This document shows positions 44,956-56,344 of a stretch of DNA of 64,000 nt, one piece after another. This stretch comes from Datura wrightii. Lineage: Eukaryota; Streptophyta; Magnoliopsida; Solanales; Solanaceae. Both the position numbers and the translations under genes were made by a program. The first letter of the stretch is position 1; every line of letters starts with the position of its first letter. The notes beneath the pieces were generated by a model. The model saw only the letters and a list, made by a program, of their open reading frames with translations. It did not search any database and was not told the DNA's origin. The stretch lies in assembly GCA_035772735.1 (NCBI GenBank), contig JASDFA010000003.1:32604001-32668000 (forward strand). The letters are read 5' to 3'.

Positions 44956-46178
44956 GTAAAAATTAAGGAGGAAGGTGGTACAGGAATTAAAAGATTACAT
45001 GAAATCAGCGATACCTTTTCCATCAAAAGATGGTGGAGCTTCCGGAACAATCAATCAACTTGGCTAAGTTTCTCACTGCCAAATATTGTTCTATCATCAT
45101 CTTGTGGCTAGGAAAAAAGCTTCAGGACAATCGCAAACCTCGAGTAAAATGATGAATAATAAAAAAACATGTAGAGACCAATATTGTGGGGAAGATTCAC
45201 AGAGGTGACTGTAATTTTTGGTGGGATAACTGGATAGATAATGGTGCTCTGGCTACTCAATGGCCTAATGCTCCTAAATCCAAAAAGAATTCTGTCACCA
45301 AGTTCATGGATGAAAACACTTGGAATAGAAGCAAGCTTAGCAGGTTGTTGCCAGAGAATATCGTTAAGAATATAGTTAACATCACTCTGAGAGATACTGA
45401 CCATAAAACTACGCCATCTAGAATTATTCTATGGATGGTACTTATGATAACAATAGTGCTTGGCAGGTTACTAGAAATAAGTTTCCCAAGATGAATTTCG
45501 TTAACCATGTTTGGCATAAAAAGATCCTGTTCAAGATATCATTTCTATCATGGAGGATGCTAAGAAGAAAACTTCCTTTTGAAGATATTTTGTGTAAATT
45601 TAGGAAATAATCTGTTAGTCAATTGTTACCTATTAGTAAATGTTGTACTAACCCAAACTGTGAAACTTTGGAGAATTTTTTTTGTATAGGGACACATGAC
45701 AATGCATATATGGAACTTCTTTACGTCTCCTCTAGGCATCAAGCTCCAAACCCATAACCCCAAGAACACCTTGCAAAAATGGTGCAAGAGAAAAAGCTAC
45801 TAATGGAATCCACAAGATATTACATATTACCGCATATCCACATATACCACAAGTGGCCAACGAATATCATTCTGTCAAAAATTTATACTATGTATATAGA
45901 AAATTATGTGAAGTATATAAATTAAAAATTATTTTTCATACGTATATATTAAATTCTGAACACCCTTAACAGAATTTTTGGTCTCGCCACTGTTATCTCT
46001 ATACTGATCTGCTGGGAACTTCAAAAAGTTACTGCTCGTACAAATATGGAGAGCAAAAACAACCATTCCAAAGAAAAATCATCTTTCAAACTCGCTGGAC
46101 AATTCAGAGGATCGTCACTTTTGCCTTCCCAGAGATCAATTTGCCTACACAGTGGAGTCAGCTTTGTACTATTGTAGA

Positions 46179-47031
46179 TAGGGATGTTCATGGTCGGTTT
46201 AGGTCGGTTTTTGATTAAAATCAAAACCAAATCAATTTAGTCAGTTTTTAAATTTCTAAAATCTAATCAAACCAAATAAAATAAATAACCATCGGTTTGG
46301 TTCTTGTCGCTTTGGTTCGGTTTTTCGGTTTATACTAGCTAATGATAAATTAATAATAGTAAAACAACAGAGACATGAGATAATTATTTCAAGTGAACAT
46401 TAGGGATCAACAAATTTCTCTCTACTATCACGAGATGAATGTATCTGAACCTTCTATTATTTTTCGCTACTATTCCAAAGTTTTAGCATGTTTAATTTGC
46501 ATAAACATAGAGGTTTTTCCACTTCATATGTCTAATATCCACACAGAAACAATTATAATGGTCAATTCTTCAAAAATCAAAGAGGTAAACGATTGAAGAG
46601 TAGATGGATGTCTTAGCAAAAGAAAATAAAAAAAATCGGCAATGTGCACACCACCTATAAATAATTAGACTTAGAATATTAGGTTTGGACATATTTTTTA
46701 AGTAATAGAATTTAAAAGTATTGTAGTGCATGTGAAATAAAGTATACTAAAATCAAATTAATAATTAAAAGATATAAAATATTTATAATTATTTATGAAA
46801 AACTACTAACATATATTCAAATAATTATAAAATTTACATATAAAATTTGTTGGTTCGGTTTGGTTATTTCTTTGATTTTTTTTTTAGTAAAATCAAAACC
46901 AAATCAAATATCATCAATTTTTAAAATTTAAAACCAAATCAAACCAAAAAAAATCAAATGTCGATTTTTTTAATAGGTTTGGTTTAGTTAGCGGTTTGAT
47001 TTGGTTTTTCACCAAACCGTGAACACCCCTG
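46179..47031. mobile_element. hAT-type MITE (853 bp) inserted in the LINE
   Basis: Flanked by a perfect 8-bp duplication ATTGTAGA (46171-46178 and 47032-47039). Terminal inverted repeats are TAGGGATGTTCATGGTCGG on the left and, inverted, CAGGGGTGTTCACGGTTTGG on the right. The subterminal zones are rich in GGTTTGGTT/AACCAAATC words in opposite orientation. Eight-bp duplication and CAGGGGTG-type ends define hAT. It has no coding capacity. It separates the zinc-finger and RNase H parts of the LINE, so it is younger. Confidence 0.85.
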
Positions 47032-47691
47032 ATTGTAGAGAATATGAAACCGATGCTCATAAGGAAACAAGCTCTTTGGAAGAAACCAGATGCTGGATGG
47101 ATCAAAATCAACAACGATGGAAGCTTCAAGACTCAAACTAAAAAAGCAGGTATAGGAGGAGCAATCTGAGACTATCTTGGCTCCTTGATGCTAGTTTTTT
47201 TTTGCTCCTTCTACCTATGGAAGTAATAACCTGACAGAAGCTCATGCTGCAGTTTATGGTGTTCAGTGGTGTCTAGCTAATGGCTATTCCCTAGTTCATC
47301 CCCGAAGTAGACTCGCTATTGATTGTCAATATGATTGAACAAAGGGACTTAAAGAACACAAAACTCAGAGAGGCTCCCAGATCTTTATATACACCAGTGG
47401 ATCAAACTAATTGTCAAGTAGTACATTGTTATAGAGAGACTAATCAAGTGGCAGATATGACTTAGCTAAACAAGGTGCCAATCTGGATAACCCAATGCTT
47501 GTGATTGATCCTAGATTTTTGCCTACTACTAGTCGTGGTGCTTACTATTTGGATGGTTACCAAATCCTTAACTTTAGAATAAGATTTGACAAAGCTAATT
47601 TTTTTGTCAGCTGATCCTGTTTTGCTTTTCGTTTTTTGGGAATAATGCATCTAATCATAATTTAATATTCCCAGTAAATGTCTCGAGGTCA

Positions 47692-47728
47692 GGGGCCCCC
47701 CCACCCCCCCCCCCCCTCTCCCCCCTCC
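47692..47728. repeat. C-rich tract in LINE 3' region
   Basis: GGGGCCCCCCC followed by runs of C broken by single A or T and then CTCCCTCCC. This is conspicuous in an otherwise AT-rich neighbourhood. It lies about 60 bp before the A-rich LINE end and could be part of its 3' UTR. Runs of G on the minus strand could form a G-quadruplex. Confidence 0.8.
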
Positions 47729-48221
47729 CTTTGTATATTCTTCTATGAATATAACCCAGGCTACTGGGCCCTTGTGATTTAAAAAAAACTATTATCCTAA
47801 TATTTAGGACTTTGAAATTAACTAAAGTTATAATTATTAAATTTTACTTATTTATAAAAGCTACTCCCAATATTTAGTATTTTAAAATTGACTAAAATTT
47901 TACTTTTTAAATCTTTCTTATTTGAACTATTCTAGAAGTTTTAGCATTTAATACTTTAAAATCAATTACAATTTTATTAAGTTATATCAATAAGTTATTT
48001 ATTAAACTAACTATTATCTATCATAATTTTTCATCTCACGGTACGACAAAATAAATTGAAAAGTGTAATTTTATTATGCATTAATACGTTGAATTCTTAT
48101 ATATATATATATATATATCAATCTTTTAGTTATTAAACTAACTAATTATCTATCACAATTTTTCATCTCACGGTACGAGAAAAATAAGTTAACGAGTGCA
48201 ATTTTATTATTATCTTCTTTT

Positions 48222-48246
48222 TCTTCCTCCTCCTCCTCCTCCTCCT
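48222..48246. repeat. TCC trinucleotide microsatellite
   Basis: A run of TCC/CCT units (TTCCTCCTCC repeated) directly upstream of element X1. A separate TA run lies at about 48098-48118. Confidence 0.8.
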
Positions 48247-48762
48247 TTTCTAAAAAAATGTATAATCAAATATATATATATAGACACACAACATACATTA
48301 AGTTGTTTCAATTAATCAAGTGTTATTATTATTCACTCTCTTTAGTTAAATCTATACTATTTTTTTCATTTCAATTTATGTGAAAGTGTTTGACTAGACA
48401 TATAGATTAAGAAAGATAGAAAAAGATGAGCTGAAATCATTTGATAAAGGGTAAAACGAAAAGTTTAAGGTTAAGTTATTACTAAATGTTTAAAGTACGA
48501 AGCCTCATGGTAAAATATCATTCAACTTTTTACCTTTTTTATAAATAGAGTTCACACTTTATAAATTAGTTATTTCATTATTTTTATTAAAATTAGAATT
48601 TTAAAATTAATTAAATTTTATGTAATAAAAGATATTAATATTTAGAAATTTAAAAGTGATTAATATTCTATCTTTTAAGAAATAATTACATGTTGAATAA
48701 AATTGTACTTATAATGTAAATCATTCTTATGTTTAAGACTTTTGAAAGTGCAATTTGAAAAA

Positions 48763-48877
48763 AGGGCAACCCCGTGCACAAAGCATCTCTTGTTAACAAG
48801 GTTCAGAGTAGGATCGCACTCCAAGGAGTATGATATAGACAATTTACCATAATGCAAGTGTTAGCGGTTGTTTTCAC
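48763..48877 (+). repeat. SINE fragment (5' part) in X1
   Basis: GGGCAACCCCGTGCACAAAGCATC, then AGGATCGCACTCCAAGGAG, TGATATAGACAATTTACC and AATGCAAGTGTTAGCGG. This follows the tRNA-derived head of the widespread solanaceous SINE family whose consensus I recall as containing GCACCCCAAGGGGTGTGATG. The usual following segment with GGCTCGAACC is missing. X2 carries the same piece cut at the same place. Confidence 0.6.
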
Positions 48878-49368
48878 TAATTTTGATGAGTCTTTTTTAA
48901 TTTGGATGATCAATTACAAATACATAAATGTGTTTGTGATATGATATAAATTTATTAGTATCAAACAAGCCAGTAATAACTCATAATGCAATTTCATAAG
49001 TGCTAAATGTTTAACTAATAATTTATATTATATATTTTATTCTACTAAACAACTTTGTATTTCAATGCGACTTTGTAATGATAATATTTATCTTAAAAGT
49101 TAATATGTTAATAGTGTAGTAATACAAATTTATAATAATTAACATGAAATTAATATACATATAATGCATGCATTTAAATGCTCATGTAAAAGTAAATAAA
49201 TTTTTTTACCTTTCAATTAAATGTTATTTCTATGACCTTTTGTTTATTGAAACAAGTATTAGAACAAACGAAAGAAAGAACTACTAGATTGGATCAAACT
49301 TTTAAACATAATCATTTATCAATTTGACATTCACAATTTTCTTTCTAAATTCTTATATTGTTACACAA

Positions 49369-51718
49369 TGTCATAACCTGAGTTTACACCCTGGACGAAA
49401 CATCGTACTTGGAGCCACAAGTGACCCCAAGCGAACCCATGGTCTAACATCACATTGGTAACTAAGTAAGCATAAGCGGAAGCTGTGTAAAAATAATTAT
49501 CCAAATAAAACTATTTTGGAAAGAGTAAACATAACTGAAAGAATATAGAATAACTGTGTCTGAAAGCCCACTACTAATTGACGAGTTGCTGGGACAAGCC
49601 CCCAGTTAACTCTAAAATATGACTAAATAATAACTGCTGAAAAGCAAGCATCATCCTCGGAAGATGAGGACTCACTAAATAATGTTGTTGTTGAAATCGT
49701 CGGAGGGGAAATTACTGACAATGTTGAGACTGAGAACCTGTGCCAATATCATAATACGATACAGCATAAAAAGTATGCGTCAGTACTTTGAATGTACTGA
49801 GTAAGTGAGATATACAATAAGCATGGAAAATAAGCAAGTGAACTGAAATGACATGAAATGACCAACTGATACTGAGTGCTGATAGATGTTGAGCTATAAC
49901 TGTGAAACGGTCAATAATGTCTCTGACTGACGGTCATAAACATGTCCTGGAACTGAGTGACTGAACTAAGGTAAACCAAGACTGAGATGAATTGAACTGT
50001 ACTGACAAGTGGGAGAGTCAATAACCGACAAATAACCACGTAAATTAGATGTGGAGTCCGATGTATACACTCCATCAGAGAAAGCTCACTGTACCTTGCC
50101 AGGGTATAGTGGCTGAGCTGGATAATCACAAGTCTGGAGCTCATTTGGGAGAATAACCTACGGTAGCAACGTAATTCTGGGAACCTGGGTGCGCTGGAAT
50201 CCTGGTCCGCTCAGTGCTAAGTACTACTCCCACTGGATGATCCTAACTTGACTACCAAACTGATAGCTCGAAGCTGGGGTCCTAGACTAAGTCAGAAATA
50301 CTTATCTGGAAGTAACCTGAGAGTCTGTGTGACCGGATAACTGAAACTGGTGTTCTAAGACTGAACAGAGCTGCTTATCTGGAAGCGTCGTAACCATCTA
50401 GAGAACTAACTGATAACTGAAGCTAGGGAGTATTATTGAATTGAACTCCTCAAAAAAACTAAATATCATCAAACTGATCAGCTGACTTACTGAAAGATAC
50501 TGAAAATGCTAATTTCTAACTGAGACTGAACTAGCATGCAAACTGACTGTGAACTCACAGCATGATAATACATGGAAAAATTCAAGAACTAACAGAGTCA
50601 AGCAACATTTGTATCTAGACAATTATGCAAGACCCAGATTACTTCTTTCATTGAATTAGGGCTAAACAATATTTCATGAAGAAAGAACAACATGCTTGCT
50701 AAATAGTGAGAACTTTGCAAGAATCCATAAGAATTACAATCCACAAAAATATTCATAATCTAACTGAAGTTAACCCTATTTCTGACATTCAAGGCTAAGA
50801 CTGATAAGGAATTATAGAAGGGTTTTGGGGTACAAGGGAAGAGCAATTTCCTTGTTGAATTCTAACATACCCGGAATCGAATTTCTTGGAAAGGATCTGG
50901 AGAATCTGAGGAGAAAACTTGAAACACTTGATCTTACTCTGAGTCTACTGTTCGAGGTTTCTATGTTCTGAGCTTGTGAGAATGAGAGGAATGAAGAGGG
51001 AACGTCGATTACCTCCCTAAATCCCCTGAATATAACCCAAAAACAACATGGTTTAAGAATTAAAAGCATAGAATTTTATAAAAATACCCTTGGAGCATCG
51101 CAGAAAAAACTCCTACTGCCAGACCCCACGAGGCACTCCACGAGTCGTGGGGTTAGGAACGACTCGTGGTGCCAAGTTATGGCCACGTCTGGAAAATTCC
51201 CAAAATTCCTCGCCTGGACAACGACTAACTTCACGAGTCGTCAAAAGACCTAACGACTTGTGACGTCTTCCGTTGTCACTGAACCAAAATTTCTCCTTTC
51301 ACCCCCACGGCTGGTCACGACGAGTCATTACTTGACCTAATTAACGACTCCTCCCCTCCTCTCGTCATCAGCATTGCCTCGGGGCTAAGCTTTACTGGGA
51401 TACTTCTGACGACTAACACAACGAGTCATTGCCTGACCTAACGACTCGTCGTGTCCGTTGTTACCACTGAAACATTTATTATGAGCTTTCACTCGACGAC
51501 TCTTAACGAAGACTCGTTACTTGACCCAACGAGTCGTTATATGGTCCCCCTAGGCTCCTGGATAAAATGCACTGCTTCAAGCCACGAGTCTGACCACGAC
51601 TCGTCTAGTCACTTGAAGAGTCGTGCCACGGCTCGTTCTATGGCAAAAATTTCACTTTCCAACTGGTTTCTTTTCTTAAAGTATGGGGTCTGATCTTAGA
51701 AACTTTCGGGGTGTTACA
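49369..51718 (-). mobile_element. Solo LTR (chromovirus type), minus strand
   Basis: 2350 bp flanked by a perfect CACAA duplication (49364-49368 and 51719-51723). Read on the minus strand it starts TGTAACACCCCGAAAG and ends CAGGTTATGACA. There is no internal region, PBS or PPT, so it is a solo LTR left by recombination between LTRs. The conserved segment near R (CAGTACATTCAAAGTACTGAC on the minus strand, about 49780-49800) relates it to elements A and B. The U3-proximal 600 bp (51110-51660) hold a dense set of ACGAGTCGT/ACGACTCGT dyads. Confidence 0.88.
51110..51660. repeat. Dense array of ACGAGTCGT/ACGACTCGT dyads in solo LTR
   Basis: Examples: CACGAGTCGTGG and AACGACTCGTGG (51139-51170), CACGAGTCGTC (51234), CTAACGACTCGTCG (51438-51451), CAACGAGTCGTTA (51528), CACGACTCGTC (51595). 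One-base variants lie between them. Both orientations alternate. The same kind of array occurs at the matching place in the LTRs of A and B and in the insertion at 5.3-6.9 kb. Confidence 0.85.
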
Positions 51719-51911
51719 CACAAACATATCTTTTAAATATTATTTATGTTATTTTTAAAATTTATTCTTAGTAATAGGAATATACGCGAGGTACACTAAG
51801 ACTAATTTTATTAAAATTAATAAATACGACTATGTGGAATTATTTATTGTTTCAATACATGGGAGTATTTATACACACAATATCTCAAAAGGGAAATTAA
51901 CTTAAATAGCT

Positions 51912-51913
<2 letters not shown>

Positions 51914-51971
<58 letters not shown>
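51914..51971. repeat. TA dinucleotide microsatellite
   Basis: An uninterrupted run of about 29 TA units just right of X1. Expected to be highly length-variable. Confidence 0.95.
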
Positions 51972-51973
<2 letters not shown>

Positions 51974-52151
51974 CTTAGAATCTATAAATATTTTTTATCA
52001 AACGGCCAAATATGTAACCTACTCATAAAAAACCGTACGTTCTAAAAATTTCCTATTGGATGAATGAAGGTAGTATAAATTAATTATATGAACTCCAAAA
52101 ATAATAATGAAACTATCTTTTGATCAGATGAATTAGTTTTGAGTTATAAAT

Positions 52152-52540
52152 TTTTAGGAAAAGTAAAAATAGAAAAGAAGGTAACTTGAGATACAAGTTG
52201 GAACCTTCCCGTAATTGATAACACTTTTATAATTTCCCTCCAACAATTGACGTGATAAAATATTATTTAGCTATAGGTGCTATTACTTTAATTAGTTGCC
52301 ATTATGAAAAGTTCAGGAAAAAAAGTAACTTGAGAGGAACCTTTCACAAAGATAAGTGATAACACTTATATAATTTCTCTCCAACAATTAACCTTATCAA
52401 ATATTATCCATATGTTGCTATATATTACCTTAATTTGTTCTGATTATGAAAATTTTAGGGAAAAAAAAAGTAACTTGAGTGGCAAATTAAAACCAATAAT
52501 TTTCCTCCAATCTACCTGATGATAAGATATCTATAAATAG
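52152..52540 (+). promoter_or_regulatory. Three-copy promoter repeat with TATA box upstream of NAC pseudogene
   Basis: Three diverged direct units: about 52152-52309, 52310-52451 and 52452-52540. Each starts with TTTTAGG-AAAA...GTAACTTGAG, and the first two share GATAACACTT-TATAATTTC-CTCCAACAATTRAC...ATATTAT. The third is shorter and ends in TATAAATAG (52532-52540), about 120 bp before the NAC ATG. The arrangement suggests the promoter grew by tandem duplication, with the third copy turned into the core promoter. Confidence 0.65.
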
Positions 52541-52654
52541 TTCACTAAGTATTCACTTAACTTTGCAAATTCCTACATTCGTTTAGTGTTTCATATCATA
52601 GTTCACTTCTCGTTTCTGTTTTTGAGAGAAGTCGTCGTTGCGGAGAGACTATAT

Positions 52655-53530
52655 ATGTCTACTGCTGCTTCACTCCGGGGTGGTACTGTCATGGGCGTAC
52701 CTTTTCACCCTACGGATGCGAGGTTCTTCAAGGGCCAACATTTTCCGAGGCCCTATCCAGGTTGCGGATATCTATGGAGATCAACCACCGTGGGAAATAT
52801 TTGGAGCTTCGGAGGAGAAAATTCGTTACTTTATTACTCAGTTGAAAAAGCGAAAGAGTGAATACATAAAAGGTTTTGCCGAACTGGTAGCAACGGAGCA
52901 TGGAAAGGGCAAACCGGTGAATATCCTATAAGGAAGGGTTTTAGAAGAAGTTTCACATTTGTAACTAAGGAAGAGGAGCAAAACAAAACTTGGATGATGA
53001 AAGAATATTTGGTGGCGGATGATTTCTTTAGGGAAAACAATATTCTTAAAGAAGATTTTGTAGTGTGCCGAATCAAGAAGAGAAGAAAGCCTTGAAGGAT
53101 CATGATGTTGCGGTGGAGGAATCACAAGATGTTACGAGAATTATCAATTGCTATGGTGCGGTGGACCTGACTGCATAAGACAGGCGCCAACGGATGATGA
53201 TCAAGTTATGGAGGAGACTGAGTGATAATTAATAAGTGGGACTTGATCATCAGACAGAGTATGCGATGAATTAACAAGCTGTGGATGAGGTTGAGGATAC
53301 AACAACTTTAATGCATGGGGAATATCATGATTTAAGAGGATGTAATAACGATTTTTATAATGCATTGGACAGTAGTGGAGAAGCAAGATACAACATGAGT
53401 AGTAGTACTACCTTGGAACAAGAGGCTCATATGGTCAAATTGGGCAAGTGCATGCAAGGCCAGGGAGCCCGGATGATATTGGAGCCAATATTGAAGGGCA
53501 TTATCATAGGCGAACCCAGGATTTGAAGAT
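52655..53530 (+). pseudogene. NAC domain transcription factor pseudogene
   Basis: NAC proteins are plant-specific DNA-binding factors. From ATG 52655 the product opens MSTAASLRGGTVMGVPFHPTDAR, where VPFHPTD matches the start of the NAC domain (FRFHPTD). A frameshift near 52745-52765 moves the frame to ADIYGDQPPWEIFG and KIRYFITQLKKRKS. A second shift at about 52925 leads to GFRRSFTFVTKEEEQNKTW, MMKEYLVADDFF and DFVVCRIKKRRK, the end of the domain (NAC subdomains D-E). A stop follows the RRKP. Behind this lies a decayed C-terminal region (e.g. open frame 53281-53526). No intron is needed; plant NAC genes usually have them, so a processed or intron-less subfamily origin is possible. The two frameshifts and stop mark it as a pseudogene, unless they are sequence errors. 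Confidence 0.75.
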
Positions 53531-53539
53531 GGCAGGAGC

Positions 53540-54605
53540 ACCACCAAAAGAGATGCATATTAGTCGAAGCGGTGCCATGTGACATCGGCACTGCTTCATT
53601 AGAAAATGGTTGTTAAACAAACAAAAAACTCAATGTGCTACTAAGAAATATACATTAAATGAGTTTAAATAGCACAATTTGATGTATGGTTTGATGGCTT
53701 TGAAACTTAGTTTAGACCTTGAGGTTTTGGTTCGAAACTCGCTAAAAGCATTTTATTTATAGTTTTAATTAATAGGAAAAGCTAGTTCATTAATTAGATA
53801 GATCACCTGTGCGTACGTTATCTATAATAAGAAAAAACCTGGCTCCAGGTAGCGAAAGAGAGTAGCAAAGGGGAAATTCGTTAGGAGAGAAGACCACTCT
53901 CATCCAACTGATGAATGCAATTGGAGTAGAATCGCTTTCCCTTACTAGGTTTAGGAATCCGTAATTCTTCAAGAAGACAAGATTAACCCGGATCAAAAGA
54001 AAGCTTCTTATCGAGAGACAGATTACAGCAAAAATGACTCATGAGAATAGCTGGAAGCAAGGAACATCTTTTTGTAGGTATATATACATATATATACATA
54101 ATTTTTTTCGAAATTAGCGGGTGCACGTGCACCCCACCATCCATGTGAGTCCGCCTCCGAGCATTACTATTGACGTTCCTCATGATTGGTGGCAGCACTC
54201 ATCACTTTTACAAGATCTATAATCTATAGTACTTAATCTTCTCTATGTGAACATATATAAAAATCATGATGCAATATTGTACTTATATGCATTATGTACG
54301 TAATTCTTTGGTGTGATGATTGTTGTTCGGATTTTATAACTCACAACAATGGGTGCAGAAACTGATTGCTATACATAAATGTAAAGATACAACTACTTCC
54401 ATTCATCAGTTCACTTTTTTATATGTATAAAATAGATGGTTGCAAGCTTGTATGGTAACTATTCATTAAATAAATACGGGGAAACAAATATTGGTCCTTA
54501 TTATACAGTTTTGCCCAAAGAAATCTATGTCGATGTTATTGTTTCAAGACTAATTTTCCGGACACACTGCAATGTTATTTCCTTTTTCATCTATCAATAG
54601 GATGT
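53540..54605. other. Intergenic DNA with one possible organelle-derived segment
   Basis: No gene. The stretch from about 53815 to 54065 differs in texture from its AT-rich neighbours, being more balanced in composition, with GGAGTAGAATCGCTTTCCC and CCCGGATCAAAAGAAAGC. It could be a fragment of organellar DNA or a broken repeat. From 54108 to 54165, TTAGCGGGTGCACGTGCACC and GTGAGTCCGCCTCCG look like a common repeat tail. Confidence 0.35.
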
Positions 54606-56273
54606 TGTCTAGAAACACAACATACTTTAAGTTATTTTTATTAATCGAGTATTCTTGTTATTCATTTTATTTAGTTAAATCTACGTGATCTTATAAAGGG
54701 TAAAATGAAAAATTTAAAATTAAGTTATTACTAATTATTTAAAGTACGAAACCTCATAGAAAAATATCTATAACACCCCGTATAATTGAAGCAATAAATC
54801 AATACTTTCGAGGTAGGAATAAGAATGCTTCATATGCTAAGAAAGATGTGTTGAATCACTCTATGGTCATATGTTAATATTTGACGTGAATCAAATTGTA
54901 AAATAAATTGAAAAAAGTTATTGCAAATTATTTTTTCTTAAGTTATCTGAAATTTGGGTCCTTCTAACATATTGCATTGTTCGTCAATACGATTTCAGAA
55001 TAGATATATATTCGTGTTTTTGTGAGACTGCGCAAGCAGACACATCAAAGCAGGCCAACTCAGTGGAGGACTATATAAGTCCTTTTACCGATTGTTCATA
55101 TTCATTTCTTATTTCTGAAAATTTCTAGTGGCGAAAACTCCCCCTAGACTTATCCCGACTAGTTTTTGATGATTTAGGAGATAGAAAAGATAATCCAACC
55201 TCAAATTCAAGGTCCGAAAGTTGAATCGTCCATTTAGATCGTGTTTTGGTGGCATTTTTGAAAGTTTTGATGGTTGCTTGGAGTTGTCTCATTGGATAAC
55301 CTCTCTCTCTTGTATTTCTTAGTTAATTAAGGTAGTTGTGAATCCATGCATGTGGTAGATTGTTGTTACAAAATTTCTATTGATAAATCCGTAGAAATAT
55401 CATCATTTAAGTCATGTTTGCGTTATCTTCTTGTTGGGTTCTTGTAGCTGTGTTTTTAGTCGTGTTGAGGACTGCTTCTAGGCAGTATTTCTTGGTGTTG
55501 AAGAATACTTAAGGTAGTGTTTTCTTGGTATGAATAGAAAGGGTTTTGGCTAAGTTCGATTCGACATAGCATAGGTATGTTAAGGCTTCCTTTTTCCCTC
55601 TTTCCGAGATGATTTTCATTGAACTCAAATTCTTATTATTGTTGGGTGAAGCTACTGTTTGGGTGACAGGAAATTTGTATTGAAATCTTGTTGGTGGGCT
55701 ACTGGGTTGTGATCTTTCCCTCATTAATTGAGGTTGTGCATTGGGGTGTTAGATTGATCGATTGTCATGAGTCAATGGGATAATAGAACACGTAGAATTT
55801 AATATATTTTGTGATATTAGATGTGATCTTGTTTGTTTAAACTTGGGATTGTTTTGGAATGATTATGGGTTGATATTATTGTAATGCCCATATTTTTCAA
55901 CGCGTGAACAACTAAGCTAAGGTCGACGAAAATATTTAAACTTAGGATGGCAAAGCGGTATTTGAACCTATAGTTTGGGTAATACAAGTGTAAATAAGAG
56001 TTAAGTAAGTAAGGAGATTAAGAGTTGGAAAAAAATAGAGTAAAGGAAGTTCGGTGCTCGTCAACTAAATTAAGCTTATAACGACAAATCGATGCACCAT
56101 CTACTTGAGTAGAATGGACCAAGTTAAGAGGGTCAAGTAAGTATAATACCTACATGTATTAATGGACTTAATAGTGGCCCAAATGTAGCTTAAAGTTGAC
56201 TCAACAAAGTGACACCAAATCTGCCCAAAAAGTCTAATTGAATTAGGACCCAAAAAGAGCCCAAGTTCAAGCC

Positions 56274-56344
56274 TAGGTGCATCACCTACTTAGAATTTTG
56301 AGGTGCTTGATTGTTCAAGTAGGTGCATCACCTACTTGACAATA
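56274..56344. repeat. Repeated palindrome with arms AAGTAGGTG / CACCTACTT
   Basis: At 56318-56340 the arms AAGTAGGTG and CACCTACTT flank a 3-base loop. About 45 bp upstream the shorter form CTAGGTG-cat-CACCTACTTAG occurs (56273-56293), and a diverged trace lies at 56090-56110. This is another dyad near the start of an LTR, at about 210-460 bp from the candidate LTR start at 55880. Confidence 0.75.

Larger units (their letters stand above)
44960..47790 (+). mobile_element. Decayed LINE (non-LTR retrotransposon), 3' part, with RNase H domain
   Basis: 5'-truncated LINE. The first recognisable segment (about 44972) reads GGTGIKRLHEISDTFSIKRWW, the end of a LINE RT. Then come GDCNFWWDNWIDNGALA (about 45200-45255) and the zinc-binding region near 45440-45600 (FPKMNFVNHVWHKKILFKIS...LSWRMLRRKLPF). 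After the MITE, an RNase H domain starts ...DAGWIKINNDGSFKT (about 47090) and continues LTEAHAAVYGVQWCLANGYS and TNQVADM. An A-rich tail (47780-47788) follows a C-rich tract. Stops and frameshifts are numerous. The element is in the plus orientation. Confidence 0.75.
48275..51806 (+). mobile_element. Element X1, split by a solo LTR
   Basis: Homologous to X2 from ACACAACATAC-TTAAGTT (about 48284 here, 54613 in X2) through a shared SINE fragment to the right end. The solo LTR 49369-51718 interrupts it. The right end reads ACGCGAGGTACACTAAGACTAA followed by T, where X2 has ACACGCGTATGCTAAAACTAG followed by T. CTRR followed by T is the 3' signature of Helitrons, so X may be a small non-autonomous Helitron, but a clear terminal hairpin and a 5' TC end were not established. 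No coding sequence. Confidence 0.45.
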
